The position numbers and the translations under genes were made by a program. Below are positions 16,668 through 24,922 of a stretch of 64,000 nucleotides of DNA, in pieces; position 1 is the stretch's first letter; every line of letters begins with the position of its first letter. The stretch lies in the NCBI GenBank assembly GCA_023382975.1, contig JAHDXO010000011.1, positions 41,880-105,879 on the forward strand, given 5' to 3'. The DNA is from Pirellulaceae bacterium (GTDB lineage Bacteria; Planctomycetota; Planctomycetia; Pirellulales; Pirellulaceae). The notes under the pieces were generated by a model. It did no database searches. It worked only from the letters and a program-made list of their open reading frames with translations, and was not told the origin of the DNA.

Positions 16668-17711
16668 ATGATGAACCGATCGCTACCCGCGGTGCTTGTC
16701 GTCGCCCTGCTGATTTGCCCCTTGCCTGCATCGTTCGTCGCGACGGATCAGCCGGATGCGGATCGCGAGCCGGTGCGGGTCATTTTCGATACCGATATGG
16801 ATACCGATTGCGACGACTTGGGTGCGTTGGCGGTGTTGCATGCGCTAGCCGATCTGGGCGAGGCCGAGATCCTGGCCACCGTCGTATCATCGAAGAACGC
16901 CTGGTCACCAGCATGCGTGGCTGCGGTCAACGCTTTCTACGGCAGGCCGGACCTGCCTGTCGGGCAGCCCAAGGGCGCCGGAGCGGACAAGCCGTCGCGG
17001 TACGCTCGCCAGATCGCCGAGCGTTTCCCGCAGCAACTCGGGACGGGCGAGCGAGTCCCGGATGCCGCGGAGGTCTATCGCCGAGTGCTGTCGGATCAGC
17101 CGGACGGCAGCGTAGTGATCGTCACGGTCGGCTACTTGACGAACCTCGCCGACTTGTTGCGATTGCCCGCCGACGGCGACCGGCCCAGCGGCATGGCGCT
17201 GGTCCGGCAGAAAGTCAAACGCTGGGTCTGTATGGGAGGCAATTTCGTCGGCCGACCGGCCGCGGACGATCTGGCGCTGGGGAACAACAACTTCACCATC
17301 GACAGCGCCGCCGCGTTGTACGCCGTGCGGAATTGGCCGGGTTCGATCGTGTTCGTCGGCCGCGAGATCGGCTCGGTTCCCAGCGGGCTGCGCGTGGGGG
17401 CAAGACTCAATGAGTTACCGGACGACCATCCGGTCCGGTTTGGTTACGCACAGTACTTCGACGGGCAACCGCGGGACCGCCACGTGGCCGACCAGACCAC
17501 GGTCCTGTTTGCTGTCCGCGGGCTGGGATCGTTCTGGGACCAAGAGACCAGCGGGTACATGGACTTGAGTCCCGACATGACTCTTCGATGGCGATACGAC
17601 CGCAACCCCGGGCACAGCTACCTGCTCAAGCGGAAAGAGGAAGGCAAGACCATGGATCGCGAGGTCGAGCAAGCGATCGAGGCGCTGATGCTTCAGCGCC
17701 CCAAACGCTAG
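16668..17711 (+). CDS. Exported nucleoside hydrolase-like protein
   Basis: A 347-residue protein of the inosine-uridine nucleoside hydrolase fold. After a signal peptide (MMNRSLPAVLVVALLICPLP to about residue 30) comes the calcium-binding DTDMDTDCDDLGAL at ~42-55, equivalent to the family DxDxxxDD site. The sequence also shows TVGYLTNLADLL and VCMGGNFVG. These enzymes split the N-glycosidic bond of nucleosides. An exported version suggests nucleoside scavenging, or a related hydrolase activity. Two ATGs (16668 and 16671) follow CGGAG at 16658-16662 and either could be used. The gene begins just downstream of the tandem repeat and converges with the GH10 gene. Confidence 0.85.
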   Translation: MMNRSLPAVLVVALLICPLPASFVATDQPDADREPVRVIFDTDMDTDCDDLGALAVLHALADLGEAEILATVVSSKNAWSPACVAAVNAFYGRPDLPVGQPKGAGADKPSRYARQIAERFPQQLGTGERVPDAAEVYRRVLSDQPDGSVVIVTVGYLTNLADLLRLPADGDRPSGMALVRQKVKRWVCMGGNFVGRPAADDLALGNNNFTIDSAAALYAVRNWPGSIVFVGREIGSVPSGLRVGARLNELPDDHPVRFGYAQYFDGQPRDRHVADQTTVLFAVRGLGSFWDQETSGYMDLSPDMTLRWRYDRNPGHSYLLKRKEEGKTMDREVEQAIEALMLQRPKR

Positions 17712-17756
17712 ACGGAGCTTTGCCGCGGAATTCGCAGCCGCAACCGCCGCGAGTTT

Positions 17757-19541
17757 TTACCGGGACGGTTCGGCGAGCGTGAGGGTCAGCCGCGAGCCCT
17801 CGCGGGTGATCGTCACGGTATCGCGAACCGAGCGCCCCTCCGCGGTGGCCGTCACTTCGTAACGGCCCAGGAAGCCGCGAATCTTGCGCTGACCCGAGGC
17901 ATCGGTCGCGCCGGAGTCCCGCGTCCACCATTGATCGTGGACCAAGTCCAGCCATACCTGTCCCGCGGGCCTGACGGACCAATCGCGCCGGAAGTAGGCG
18001 CCTTGGGGACGCCAGTGCCGGCCTTCCCAGAAACCCCAGGTCAATACGCCGGCGACCGCCGGATGACTGAAGACGGCCGTCAGAAAATCGCGGGTGTATT
18101 CGGCTTGAAGCGCTTCGTCCGCGATGTTGATGTCGTGTTCGGTGATCAGCAGCGGCAAGCCGAACTGGGCAAAACGATCCAAGACCTGCACCAGACGTGG
18201 CGGCGGAGTCAGATCGTCTCCGAAATGCGACTGAAGACCGATGCCTTCCAGCGGTGCCTGCTGCTCCAACAAAAAGCGGATCGTCCGCTCGTAGTGGTCC
18301 TGGTGCGCCGCATCTCGCCCGCGCGCCGAGAGAATGCCGTAATCGTTGATGAACAGCCGGACTTCCGGGTCCGCCTGCCGCGCCAAGCGAAACCACTCGA
18401 CCATCGCCTCGTTGCCCAGCACGTCCATCAGGTCGTGATTCGTGTACGGTTCGTTGATCACATCCCACTCGGCGAGCCGTCCGCGGAGCGCCGATGCCTC
18501 TTCCGTCACGTGCCCGTTGACCCGCTCGCGCAGCGCCGCGGGGTTGTCCGCCAGCGACGCTACTTCTTTGGGCAGATAGCGCCACGAAGGCCAGACCAGA
18601 CAGTGACCACGAATCTCGATCCCGGCATCTTCGAGCCAGACAGTCGCGTCCATCAGCGTCTGCCGCTGCTCGGTCCGCTCCCAGTTGGGCCACTTCAGAT
18701 CGTTCTCGAAGACCACTCGGTTGAACAGCTTGGCCACCGTCTCGCGATATTTGCGGGCGTCGTCGGTATCTGCCGTCAGCAACTCGGCGGTTACCGCCGA
18801 GCCCCAAGCGAACGCATGGCGAAGCATGTTTATTTCGACCTGAGCGCCAGGGACAGGCGATCCGGACGGATCGAGCACCGTGACGATCAAATCCCCTTTG
18901 CGATGCTCCTCGATTCGCTGCGCCGCGGCCGCACGCCAAGCCGCATCGGGCGATTGACCCTCGTACGTCGAACGCGTTGTCGGCAGACTTGCGAGATCCA
19001 TTTCAGGGCCGAAGGACAGCAATTGGATGCCGCCGATCTCGATCGTCTGCGGATCGTAACCAAGTTGAAAGCCGAGCTGTGCTCGACCGATCTCCAGCGT
19101 TTCGTCGGCGCGGAACGGCAGATCGAAACGCTGCCAGTCCTTGGGAATCTCCAACGTCCTGGACAGCGACTTGCGGTGCGGTGGCCCCGCCTGTTCGAAG
19201 ACTACCGTCAGGACCGCTTCGTCGGTTTCCGGTGATCGTGCCACAGCGCGAGCGGAGAAGCGGACCAACAGCACTTCGCCCTTGGCGACCGTTCGGTCCG
19301 TCGGAAAGCGGATCTGGACGTCGTACGGCTTCTGCGGCCGTTTGACGACGTCCGCTCGAATCACTTCCTGGTCCGGTCCATCGTCCACGTTGTGCCGCTC
19401 GATCGTCCCAAACGATTCCTGGACGCTTGCGCGCATTGACTCGAGCGGCCGTTCCGTCAATACCGAAGTACCCGGCGGCAGCGAATCCAACGGATCGGCC
19501 GAGAGCAACAAACCAGCAACCAGCGAAACGAACGCAAGCAT
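17757..19541 (-). CDS. GH10 endo-beta-1,4-xylanase-like enzyme
   Basis: A 594-residue exported protein. After a signal peptide, residues ~35-190 look like a carbohydrate-binding beta-sandwich, and ~215-590 form the GH10 barrel. Visible motifs are FAWGSAV, FENDLKWPNWE, RGHCLVWPSW, the acid/base WDVINEPY, INDYGI, GIGLQSHFG and the nucleophile region LLITEHDIN. The last is usually ITELDI, so the residue after the nucleophile Glu is His. The family cleaves xylan internally. The ATG at 19541 is supported by GAGGAG; an extension to 19580 lacks support. Convergent with the nucleoside hydrolase. Confidence 0.9.
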   Translation of the reverse strand: MLAFVSLVAGLLLSADPLDSLPPGTSVLTERPLESMRASVQESFGTIERHNVDDGPDQEVIRADVVKRPQKPYDVQIRFPTDRTVAKGEVLLVRFSARAVARSPETDEAVLTVVFEQAGPPHRKSLSRTLEIPKDWQRFDLPFRADETLEIGRAQLGFQLGYDPQTIEIGGIQLLSFGPEMDLASLPTTRSTYEGQSPDAAWRAAAAQRIEEHRKGDLIVTVLDPSGSPVPGAQVEINMLRHAFAWGSAVTAELLTADTDDARKYRETVAKLFNRVVFENDLKWPNWERTEQRQTLMDATVWLEDAGIEIRGHCLVWPSWRYLPKEVASLADNPAALRERVNGHVTEEASALRGRLAEWDVINEPYTNHDLMDVLGNEAMVEWFRLARQADPEVRLFINDYGILSARGRDAAHQDHYERTIRFLLEQQAPLEGIGLQSHFGDDLTPPPRLVQVLDRFAQFGLPLLITEHDINIADEALQAEYTRDFLTAVFSHPAVAGVLTWGFWEGRHWRPQGAYFRRDWSVRPAGQVWLDLVHDQWWTRDSGATDASGQRKIRGFLGRYEVTATAEGRSVRDTVTITREGSRLTLTLAEPSR

Positions 19542-19783
19542 CACGAACTCCTCAAACCAAATAATTCCTCGGAGACCCACGCCGCCGAATTCGCGACTGT
19601 TCGGAGACGTTTGCCAATCGCGTTCCAGATTCTAAGGGCGCTAGTGCCATTGGGAAAGGACGGATATCCGCCGCTCCACTTCGCGCCGGCGATCGTGTGC
19701 TTGCCTTCATCGGTAATTCTGGCGACAATTCTCCGGTGGATTTGAATTGTGTTCTGGAGCGATGTTTCGTGAGGAACTCTGCG

Positions 19784-20053
19784 ATGACCACCGTAACCGG
19801 GAACAGCCATGCTGCCATCTTCCGCCGTTTGATTGAGTCGGATCAGGACGATCTGCCGGTTGAACTGGCACGACATCTGCTACGCATGAGCTTCCCAAGG
19901 CAAGACCTCGAGCGAGTCAATGAACTGGCCGCGAAAGCGCGTGGGGGAACGCTGGTTCCGGAGGAGCGAGACGAATTGGAGCGGTACAACCTGGTCGGTG
20001 ATGTGCTGGCGATCTGGCAATCAAGAGCCCGGCGTGCGCTCAATCATCACTAG
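19784..20053 (+). CDS. Small protein paired with HNH nuclease
   Basis: An 89-residue, mostly helical, charged protein (MTTVTGNSHAAIFRRLIESD, then DLPVELARHLLRMSF, EERDELERYNLVGDVLAIWQ). No signal peptide. GAGGAA precedes the ATG by eight bases, and the stop lies 21 bases before the HNH gene, so the two are likely cotranscribed. From memory, similar short proteins precede HNH genes in cyanobacteria and planctomycetes. The role is unknown; partner, antitoxin-like or DNA-binding functions are guesses. Confidence 0.7.
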   Translation: MTTVTGNSHAAIFRRLIESDQDDLPVELARHLLRMSFPRQDLERVNELAAKARGGTLVPEERDELERYNLVGDVLAIWQSRARRALNHH

Positions 20054-20074
20054 CGGATCACAAGGCAACACAGC

Positions 20075-20476
20075 ATGGATCGTGATCTGGAAGAACTCGT
20101 TTGGCGTCGGGCGAACGGAATCTGCGAGTACTGTCGCCTGCCACAAGCGGTGCATCCTTGGCCGTTCCAGATCGACCACGTCATTGCCCAGCAACACCAC
20201 GGTGAAACGATTCCGGACAATCTTGCGCTAAGTTGTCTGCGCTGCAACTCTCACAAGGGGCCGAATCTGTCCGGCTATGATTGGGAAACCAATGAAGTAG
20301 TACGACTCTTTCATCCTCGCCACGATGACTGGGAAGAGCACTTTGGTTGGGATGGTCCTTGGCTACGTGGTCGAACACAGATAGGCCGTGTGACGATTGA
20401 TGTGCTCAACATCAACGCGGCGAGTTACATCGAAATCCGTGAAACGCTGATTGCCGAGGGCTTGTTCCCAGCGTAG
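20075..20476 (+). CDS. HNH endonuclease
   Basis: A 133-residue HNH nuclease: CEYCRLP at ~17-23, the IDHVIAQQHHG core, and a second zinc pair LSCLRCNSHKG, in the usual order C-x2-C, DH, C-x2-C. The C-terminal half (HPRHDDWEEHFGWDGPWLRG) is typical of the short HNH proteins found free-standing in many genomes. It probably cuts DNA as a metal-dependent endonuclease. It is not next to a methylase; its only partner is the small upstream gene. Confidence 0.9.
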   Translation: MDRDLEELVWRRANGICEYCRLPQAVHPWPFQIDHVIAQQHHGETIPDNLALSCLRCNSHKGPNLSGYDWETNEVVRLFHPRHDDWEEHFGWDGPWLRGRTQIGRVTIDVLNINAASYIEIRETLIAEGLFPA

Positions 20477-20499
20477 TTTCGAATGCCGCGAGCCACCAA

Positions 20500-21741
20500 A
20501 TGACGACGGAATACCACATGAGTCCTACGCGATCGATTCGCTGCTTGTTGTTGGCGGCAACGCTTTGCATGGCCAGCGCGATCATCGGCCACCATTCGCA
20601 AACGGGCCATGCGGCCGATGCTGGCGACGCGAGATCGGAACAAGCCGGCTCGCAAACGCCGTCCAAGTTGACGGCTGGCAACAAGCCGGCCGAAGGACGG
20701 CTGGAACCGTTTCTGGGCGAGCCGCGATTTGATACGCGAAAGATCTTTGCAGCCGAGCGGTTTCCCAACGTTGTCGTGACGACGGACGGGACGGTGCTGG
20801 CCACTTGGGGAAGCAAGACGTATCGAGTACGTCGCAGCGAGGACGGCGGCGAAACGTGGGGAGCAGAGATTGTGGTGCAAGACGAACCCGCGTTCCACGG
20901 CGGTGGAGCGCTGGTGGACGAGAAACGCGGAGACGTGCTGGTTTTCGTCCACGAAACGCATCCCCCCTCGCCGCTGACCGTGTATCGCAGTGCGGATCAT
21001 GGCAAGACATGGAAAGCTCAAGAGGCGGTCATCGGCCGCGACATCCACGATCAAGTTCCCGCGATGCACATGAGCGAGGTCGGCATCATCTTGCGGCACG
21101 GGCCGCACGCCGGCCGCTTGTTGCGCCCCGCACGCGTGTACGGAGTCAATCGCGGCTACAACACGGCGATCTACAGCGACGACGGCGGGCGAACGTGGCA
21201 CAGCAGCGCACCGTTTCCAGAGAACGGCACGGGCGAGGGGGCGGTAGCGGAACTCTCGGACGGTCGCATCTACTATAACAGCCGTTCCCACGCAGCCGCC
21301 GACGCGCTGCGGCGGATCGCCTGGAGCCACGACGGAGGGCGGACGTGGCAGGATTTGTCGGTTTCCCCGTCTCTGCCCGACGGCCCGCGCGGCACCGCGT
21401 ACGGTTGCATGGGCGGGCTGACACGATTGCCTGTCCAAGGGGCCGACATTCTCGTGTACAGCAATCTGGATGAACCCACGACCAGCCGCCGGCGCATCAC
21501 CGTCTGGACAAGCCTGGACGGCGGCAAGACCTGGCCGGTGAAGCGCCTGGTGTACGACGGTTCGAGCGCCTACTCGTCGCTGGCCGCGGGCCGGCCTGGT
21601 ACGCCGAGCGAAGGCTGGATCTACTTGCAGTACGAAGGCGGACCGGGCGGCGGCGGACAGTTGGCCCGGTTCAATCTCGCCTGGCTGCTTGCCGGAGAAG
21701 CAACCCGGGACGGCCAAGTGCCCGAATCCCTCCTGCCTTAG
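20500..21741 (+). CDS. Exported sialidase-like (BNR repeat) protein
   Basis: A six-bladed sialidase-type propeller of 413 residues with a signal peptide and at least five Asp-boxes: SEDGGETW, SADHGKTW, SDDGGRTW, SHDGGRTW, SLDGGKTW. RPARVYGVNRG and GTGEGAVAEL carry residues typical of the family's active site. It may release sialic acid or another terminal sugar from sulfated or host glycans; many planctomycete members have unknown substrates. An internal ATG at 20518 (MSPTRSIRC) would leave a cleaner signal peptide and may be the true start. Confidence 0.85.
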   Translation: MTTEYHMSPTRSIRCLLLAATLCMASAIIGHHSQTGHAADAGDARSEQAGSQTPSKLTAGNKPAEGRLEPFLGEPRFDTRKIFAAERFPNVVVTTDGTVLATWGSKTYRVRRSEDGGETWGAEIVVQDEPAFHGGGALVDEKRGDVLVFVHETHPPSPLTVYRSADHGKTWKAQEAVIGRDIHDQVPAMHMSEVGIILRHGPHAGRLLRPARVYGVNRGYNTAIYSDDGGRTWHSSAPFPENGTGEGAVAELSDGRIYYNSRSHAAADALRRIAWSHDGGRTWQDLSVSPSLPDGPRGTAYGCMGGLTRLPVQGADILVYSNLDEPTTSRRRITVWTSLDGGKTWPVKRLVYDGSSAYSSLAAGRPGTPSEGWIYLQYEGGPGGGGQLARFNLAWLLAGEATRDGQVPESLLP

Positions 21742-21930
21742 CTTTCCCGCGTTCCTTTCCGCGTTTCGTGGCAGAAAACAGCAGGTGCTTCTGGTAAGAT
21801 CGGACCAACCGTGAATCCGCTTCTGGCCGCCGTGCGGCAAATAGAGGCGGTCATGAAGTGTGAACGGCAAGCCGAACGAGTCGGCGTCTTGGCTGTGTTC
21901 CTGTGTGTTCGAAGGTTGGAGAGAACTGCA

Positions 21931-23379
21931 ATGACAAGAGTCTTCTTGACTACCATCACTTTGTTCTTCGCGCTGGGCGCCGTGTGCGTTGCGGAGCCGA
22001 TCCGGCTGCATCCGGAGAATCCGCACTATTTCCTCTGGCGCGAGCGGCCGACGGTGCTGATCAGCAGCGCGGAGCACTATGGGGCCGTGTTGAATCTGGA
22101 CTTTGACTACCGCAAGTACCTCGAGACGCTTGGACGCGACGGAATGAACTACACTCGCGTCTTCAGCGGAGCCTACGTCGAGCCGGAGGGCGCGTTCAAC
22201 ATCGCTCGCAACACCCTGGCGCCGCTGCCCGGGCGATTCATCTGCCCGTGGGCGCGGAGTGATCAGCCGGGCTATGCGAACGGCGGCAACAAGTTCGATC
22301 TGTCCAAGTGGGACGACGCCTATTTCGAACGGCTGAAGGATTTTGTCGGGTATGCAGAACAGCAGGGCGTTGTGGTGGAGATGACGCTGTTTTGCCCGAT
22401 GTACGAAGACAAGCAGTGGCGGCTCAGTCCCATGAACGCGGCAAACAACGTCAACGACTTGGGCGCCATCAAACGGACCGATGTGCATACGCTCGACCAA
22501 CACGGCGGATTGCTAGCAGTCCACGAAGCCCTGACTCGCAAGATCGTCACCGAATTGAACGCCTTCGACAATGTGATCTTCGAGTTGTGCAACGAGCCCT
22601 ACTTCGGCGGCGTGACGCTGGCTTGGCAGCATCGCATCGCCGACGTGATCGTCGAGACCGAGCGCAATTTGCCGCAACGGCATCTGATCGCGCAGAACAT
22701 CGCGAACAAATCGGCACGGATCGTTGATCCGCATCCGGCGGTGTCGATCTTCAATTTCCATTACGCGACGCCGCCCGAGACGGTGGCCACGAACTACCAC
22801 CTGAACAGGCCGATCGGCGACGATGAGACCGGGTTCCGCGGCCAGAGCGACTCGGTCTATCGGACCGAGGGCTGGGATTTCCTCATCGCGGGCGGCACGC
22901 TGTACAACCACCTCGACTACTCGTTCGCCGCTGGATTCGAGGACGGAACGTTCAAGTATCCATCCGCGCAGCCGGGCGGCGGCAGTCCGGCTCTGCGCAA
23001 GCAGTTGAAAATCCTCCGCGACTTCATCGACGGTCTCGACTTCATCCGGATGAAGCCCGACAACTCGGTGATCAAAGGCGGTATTCCGGCAGGCGGCTCG
23101 GCGCGAGCGCTGGTCCAACCGGGCCGCGCGATGGCGATCTACGTGCGCGATGGAAGCCTGACCAAGTCCGGCGCCGCGGTACCTCCGGTGGCGGGCGACG
23201 CGTCCGCCGGTCCTGCGAACCTGCAGATCGAGTTGCCCGCCGGTGCTTGGCAAGCCGAGTGGCTCGACCCCAAGACCGGCCGGATCGCTGGCGCAGGGCG
23301 GATCGAGGGTGTCGGCGTCCGCCCGCTCGAAATACCCGAATTCGAAACCGACATCGTGCTTCGCTTGATCCGGGAATGA
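21931..23379 (+). CDS. Exported GH5-like glycoside hydrolase
   Basis: A 482-residue secreted protein: signal MTRVFLTTITLFFALGAVCV, then a TIM-barrel-like body. FELCNEPYFGG carries the likely acid/base Glu (NEP motif). A second acidic stretch near IGDDETGFRG may hold the nucleophile. The C-terminal ~90 residues (LVQPGRAMAIYVRDG, AEWLDPKTGRI) are a small beta domain often seen after such barrels in planctomycetes. Family assignment between GH5 and related clan members is uncertain. The start at 21931 follows GGAGAG; a longer frame to 21811 is not supported. Confidence 0.78.
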   Translation: MTRVFLTTITLFFALGAVCVAEPIRLHPENPHYFLWRERPTVLISSAEHYGAVLNLDFDYRKYLETLGRDGMNYTRVFSGAYVEPEGAFNIARNTLAPLPGRFICPWARSDQPGYANGGNKFDLSKWDDAYFERLKDFVGYAEQQGVVVEMTLFCPMYEDKQWRLSPMNAANNVNDLGAIKRTDVHTLDQHGGLLAVHEALTRKIVTELNAFDNVIFELCNEPYFGGVTLAWQHRIADVIVETERNLPQRHLIAQNIANKSARIVDPHPAVSIFNFHYATPPETVATNYHLNRPIGDDETGFRGQSDSVYRTEGWDFLIAGGTLYNHLDYSFAAGFEDGTFKYPSAQPGGGSPALRKQLKILRDFIDGLDFIRMKPDNSVIKGGIPAGGSARALVQPGRAMAIYVRDGSLTKSGAAVPPVAGDASAGPANLQIELPAGAWQAEWLDPKTGRIAGAGRIEGVGVRPLEIPEFETDIVLRLIRE

Positions 23380-23619
23380 TCGATCAGACGGGAGTACTCG
23401 TACGAGCGGACCGACACCCGTACGACAGCGCTGTTTTTCGCCTTGCTAGCACCAAACGGAACGGGGAGGATGCAGAGTGCGGCTTGCCGCGAAACAGTTT
23501 TCCCCTTGTATGACGGAAATCTCGCCATCGCCCTGCGGGTTCGATGGACGTGGATGTGCCTCGTGCGGAACGCGTGACTTCCTGTCTCTTTCTCGCCTAA
23601 GTGCTTTGGAATTCTGGAG

Positions 23620-23649
23620 TTGACTCGATTTTGCGGGAATTGATATGAT
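23620..23649 (+). promoter_or_regulatory. Sigma70-type promoter for the Lpt permease gene
   Basis: TTGACT at 23620-23625 and TATGAT at 23644-23649, 18 bases apart, followed 36 bases later by the permease ATG. This is the best housekeeping promoter match in the window. The surrounding gap 23380-23684 holds nothing else recognisable. Confidence 0.7.
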
Positions 23650-23684
23650 TCGCCCCGAAAATCAGACTCCGGCGGTTCCTTTTG

Positions 23685-24872
23685 ATGACCATCCTTACTC
23701 GCTACATCCTGCTCGAACTGACCAAGGTCTTCTTGGTGACGTTGCTGGCGTTGGTTGTGCTGCTGGTTCTGGTCGGGGTGGCTCAGGAGGCCGTGCGTCA
23801 CGGGTTGACCCTCGGGGTGACTTTGCGGTTGGTGCCTTTCGTGTTGCTCAATGCGATGTGCTTTGCCATCCCGGGAACCATTCTATTCAGCGCGTGCAAT
23901 GTGTTCGGGCGGATGGCCGCCGCCAACGAAGTCGTAGCGATCAAGTCGCTGGGTATCCATCCCGACAAGATGGTCGCGCCGGCTCTGGCGTTCGGCTTCC
24001 TGGTGAGCGCCGGCACGGTGCTTTTGATCGAGGTAGCGTTCACCTGGGGGCACCAGGGCGCGAAACGAGTGATTGCGTCGTCGCTGGAAGAGATCGCCTA
24101 TTCGATGCTGCGGACCCGCGGAGAGTACAGTTCGAAGCGTTTCTCAATTCATGTTGACAGCGTGGACGGCCGGCGGCTGATTCGACCGACCATCACGCTG
24201 TACGCAACAGACAGCGACGCGCCGACGACGATCTCTGCTCGCGAAGCCGAACTGCGAGCCGACTTCACCGAGGGCCTGCTGCACCTGGAACTGGTGGACG
24301 GATACGTCGAATTGGACGGCCAAGTGACGCTGCGTTTCCCGGACACGATCCGCCAGGCCGTGCCGTTTGCGGATCCCGACGAAATGTTTGCTGCCAGTTC
24401 GCACCCGTCGCACATGCGCACCCCGGACATCGCCAGGGCCAAGGCTCGTCAACGCGCCGAATTGGCGTTGGCCCATCGGCAAGGCGCGACGGCTGCGTCT
24501 GCCGAATCGAATCCCGGCGACGGTGCCGGAACCGATTCAGCCGAGGGAGACGAACCAAAGGACGCGATCGCCGTCAGCGGTCAGCGTCTGCACCGCCTGG
24601 AAACGGAACCGCATCGCCGCTGGGCGAGCGGTTTGAGTTGCCTGAGCTTCGTTTTCATCGGTGTGCCGCTGGCGATCCGGCTGCGGAACGCCGATTTCTT
24701 TACCACGTTCGGCATCTGCTTCCTGCCGATCCTGCTCCTGTACTATCCCTTGTTCATGTTCGGACTGGACGGCGCCAAGGCCGGTCGATTACCGCCCTGG
24801 AGCGTGTGGCTGGGCAACATCGTATGCATCATCGTTGGTCTCCTCTTGCATCGCGGCGTAGTACGCCATTGA
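23685..24872 (+). CDS. LptF/LptG (YjgP/YjgQ) family permease
   Basis: A 395-residue permease of the lipopolysaccharide export family. Three N-terminal helices (TRYILLELTKVFLVTLLALV onward) are followed by a periplasmic domain, then three C-terminal helices (LSCLSFVFIGVPLAIRLRN, FFTTFGICFLPILLLYYPLF, NIVCIIVGLLLHRG). LptF and LptG with the ATPase LptB extract LPS from the inner membrane. Here the periplasmic part is interrupted by a hydrophilic, low-complexity stretch at ~240-300. Start ATG 23685; a TTG directly before it is less likely. Only one family member is present, so its partner must be elsewhere. The next gene also concerns envelope glycans. Confidence 0.87.
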   Translation: MTILTRYILLELTKVFLVTLLALVVLLVLVGVAQEAVRHGLTLGVTLRLVPFVLLNAMCFAIPGTILFSACNVFGRMAAANEVVAIKSLGIHPDKMVAPALAFGFLVSAGTVLLIEVAFTWGHQGAKRVIASSLEEIAYSMLRTRGEYSSKRFSIHVDSVDGRRLIRPTITLYATDSDAPTTISAREAELRADFTEGLLHLELVDGYVELDGQVTLRFPDTIRQAVPFADPDEMFAASSHPSHMRTPDIARAKARQRAELALAHRQGATAASAESNPGDGAGTDSAEGDEPKDAIAVSGQRLHRLETEPHRRWASGLSCLSFVFIGVPLAIRLRNADFFTTFGICFLPILLLYYPLFMFGLDGAKAGRLPPWSVWLGNIVCIIVGLLLHRGVVRH

Positions 24873-24922
24873 CTCAATAACTCGTTTTCGTTTCACCCTT
24901 TTTCGGAAAGATCGAGGCTGTC

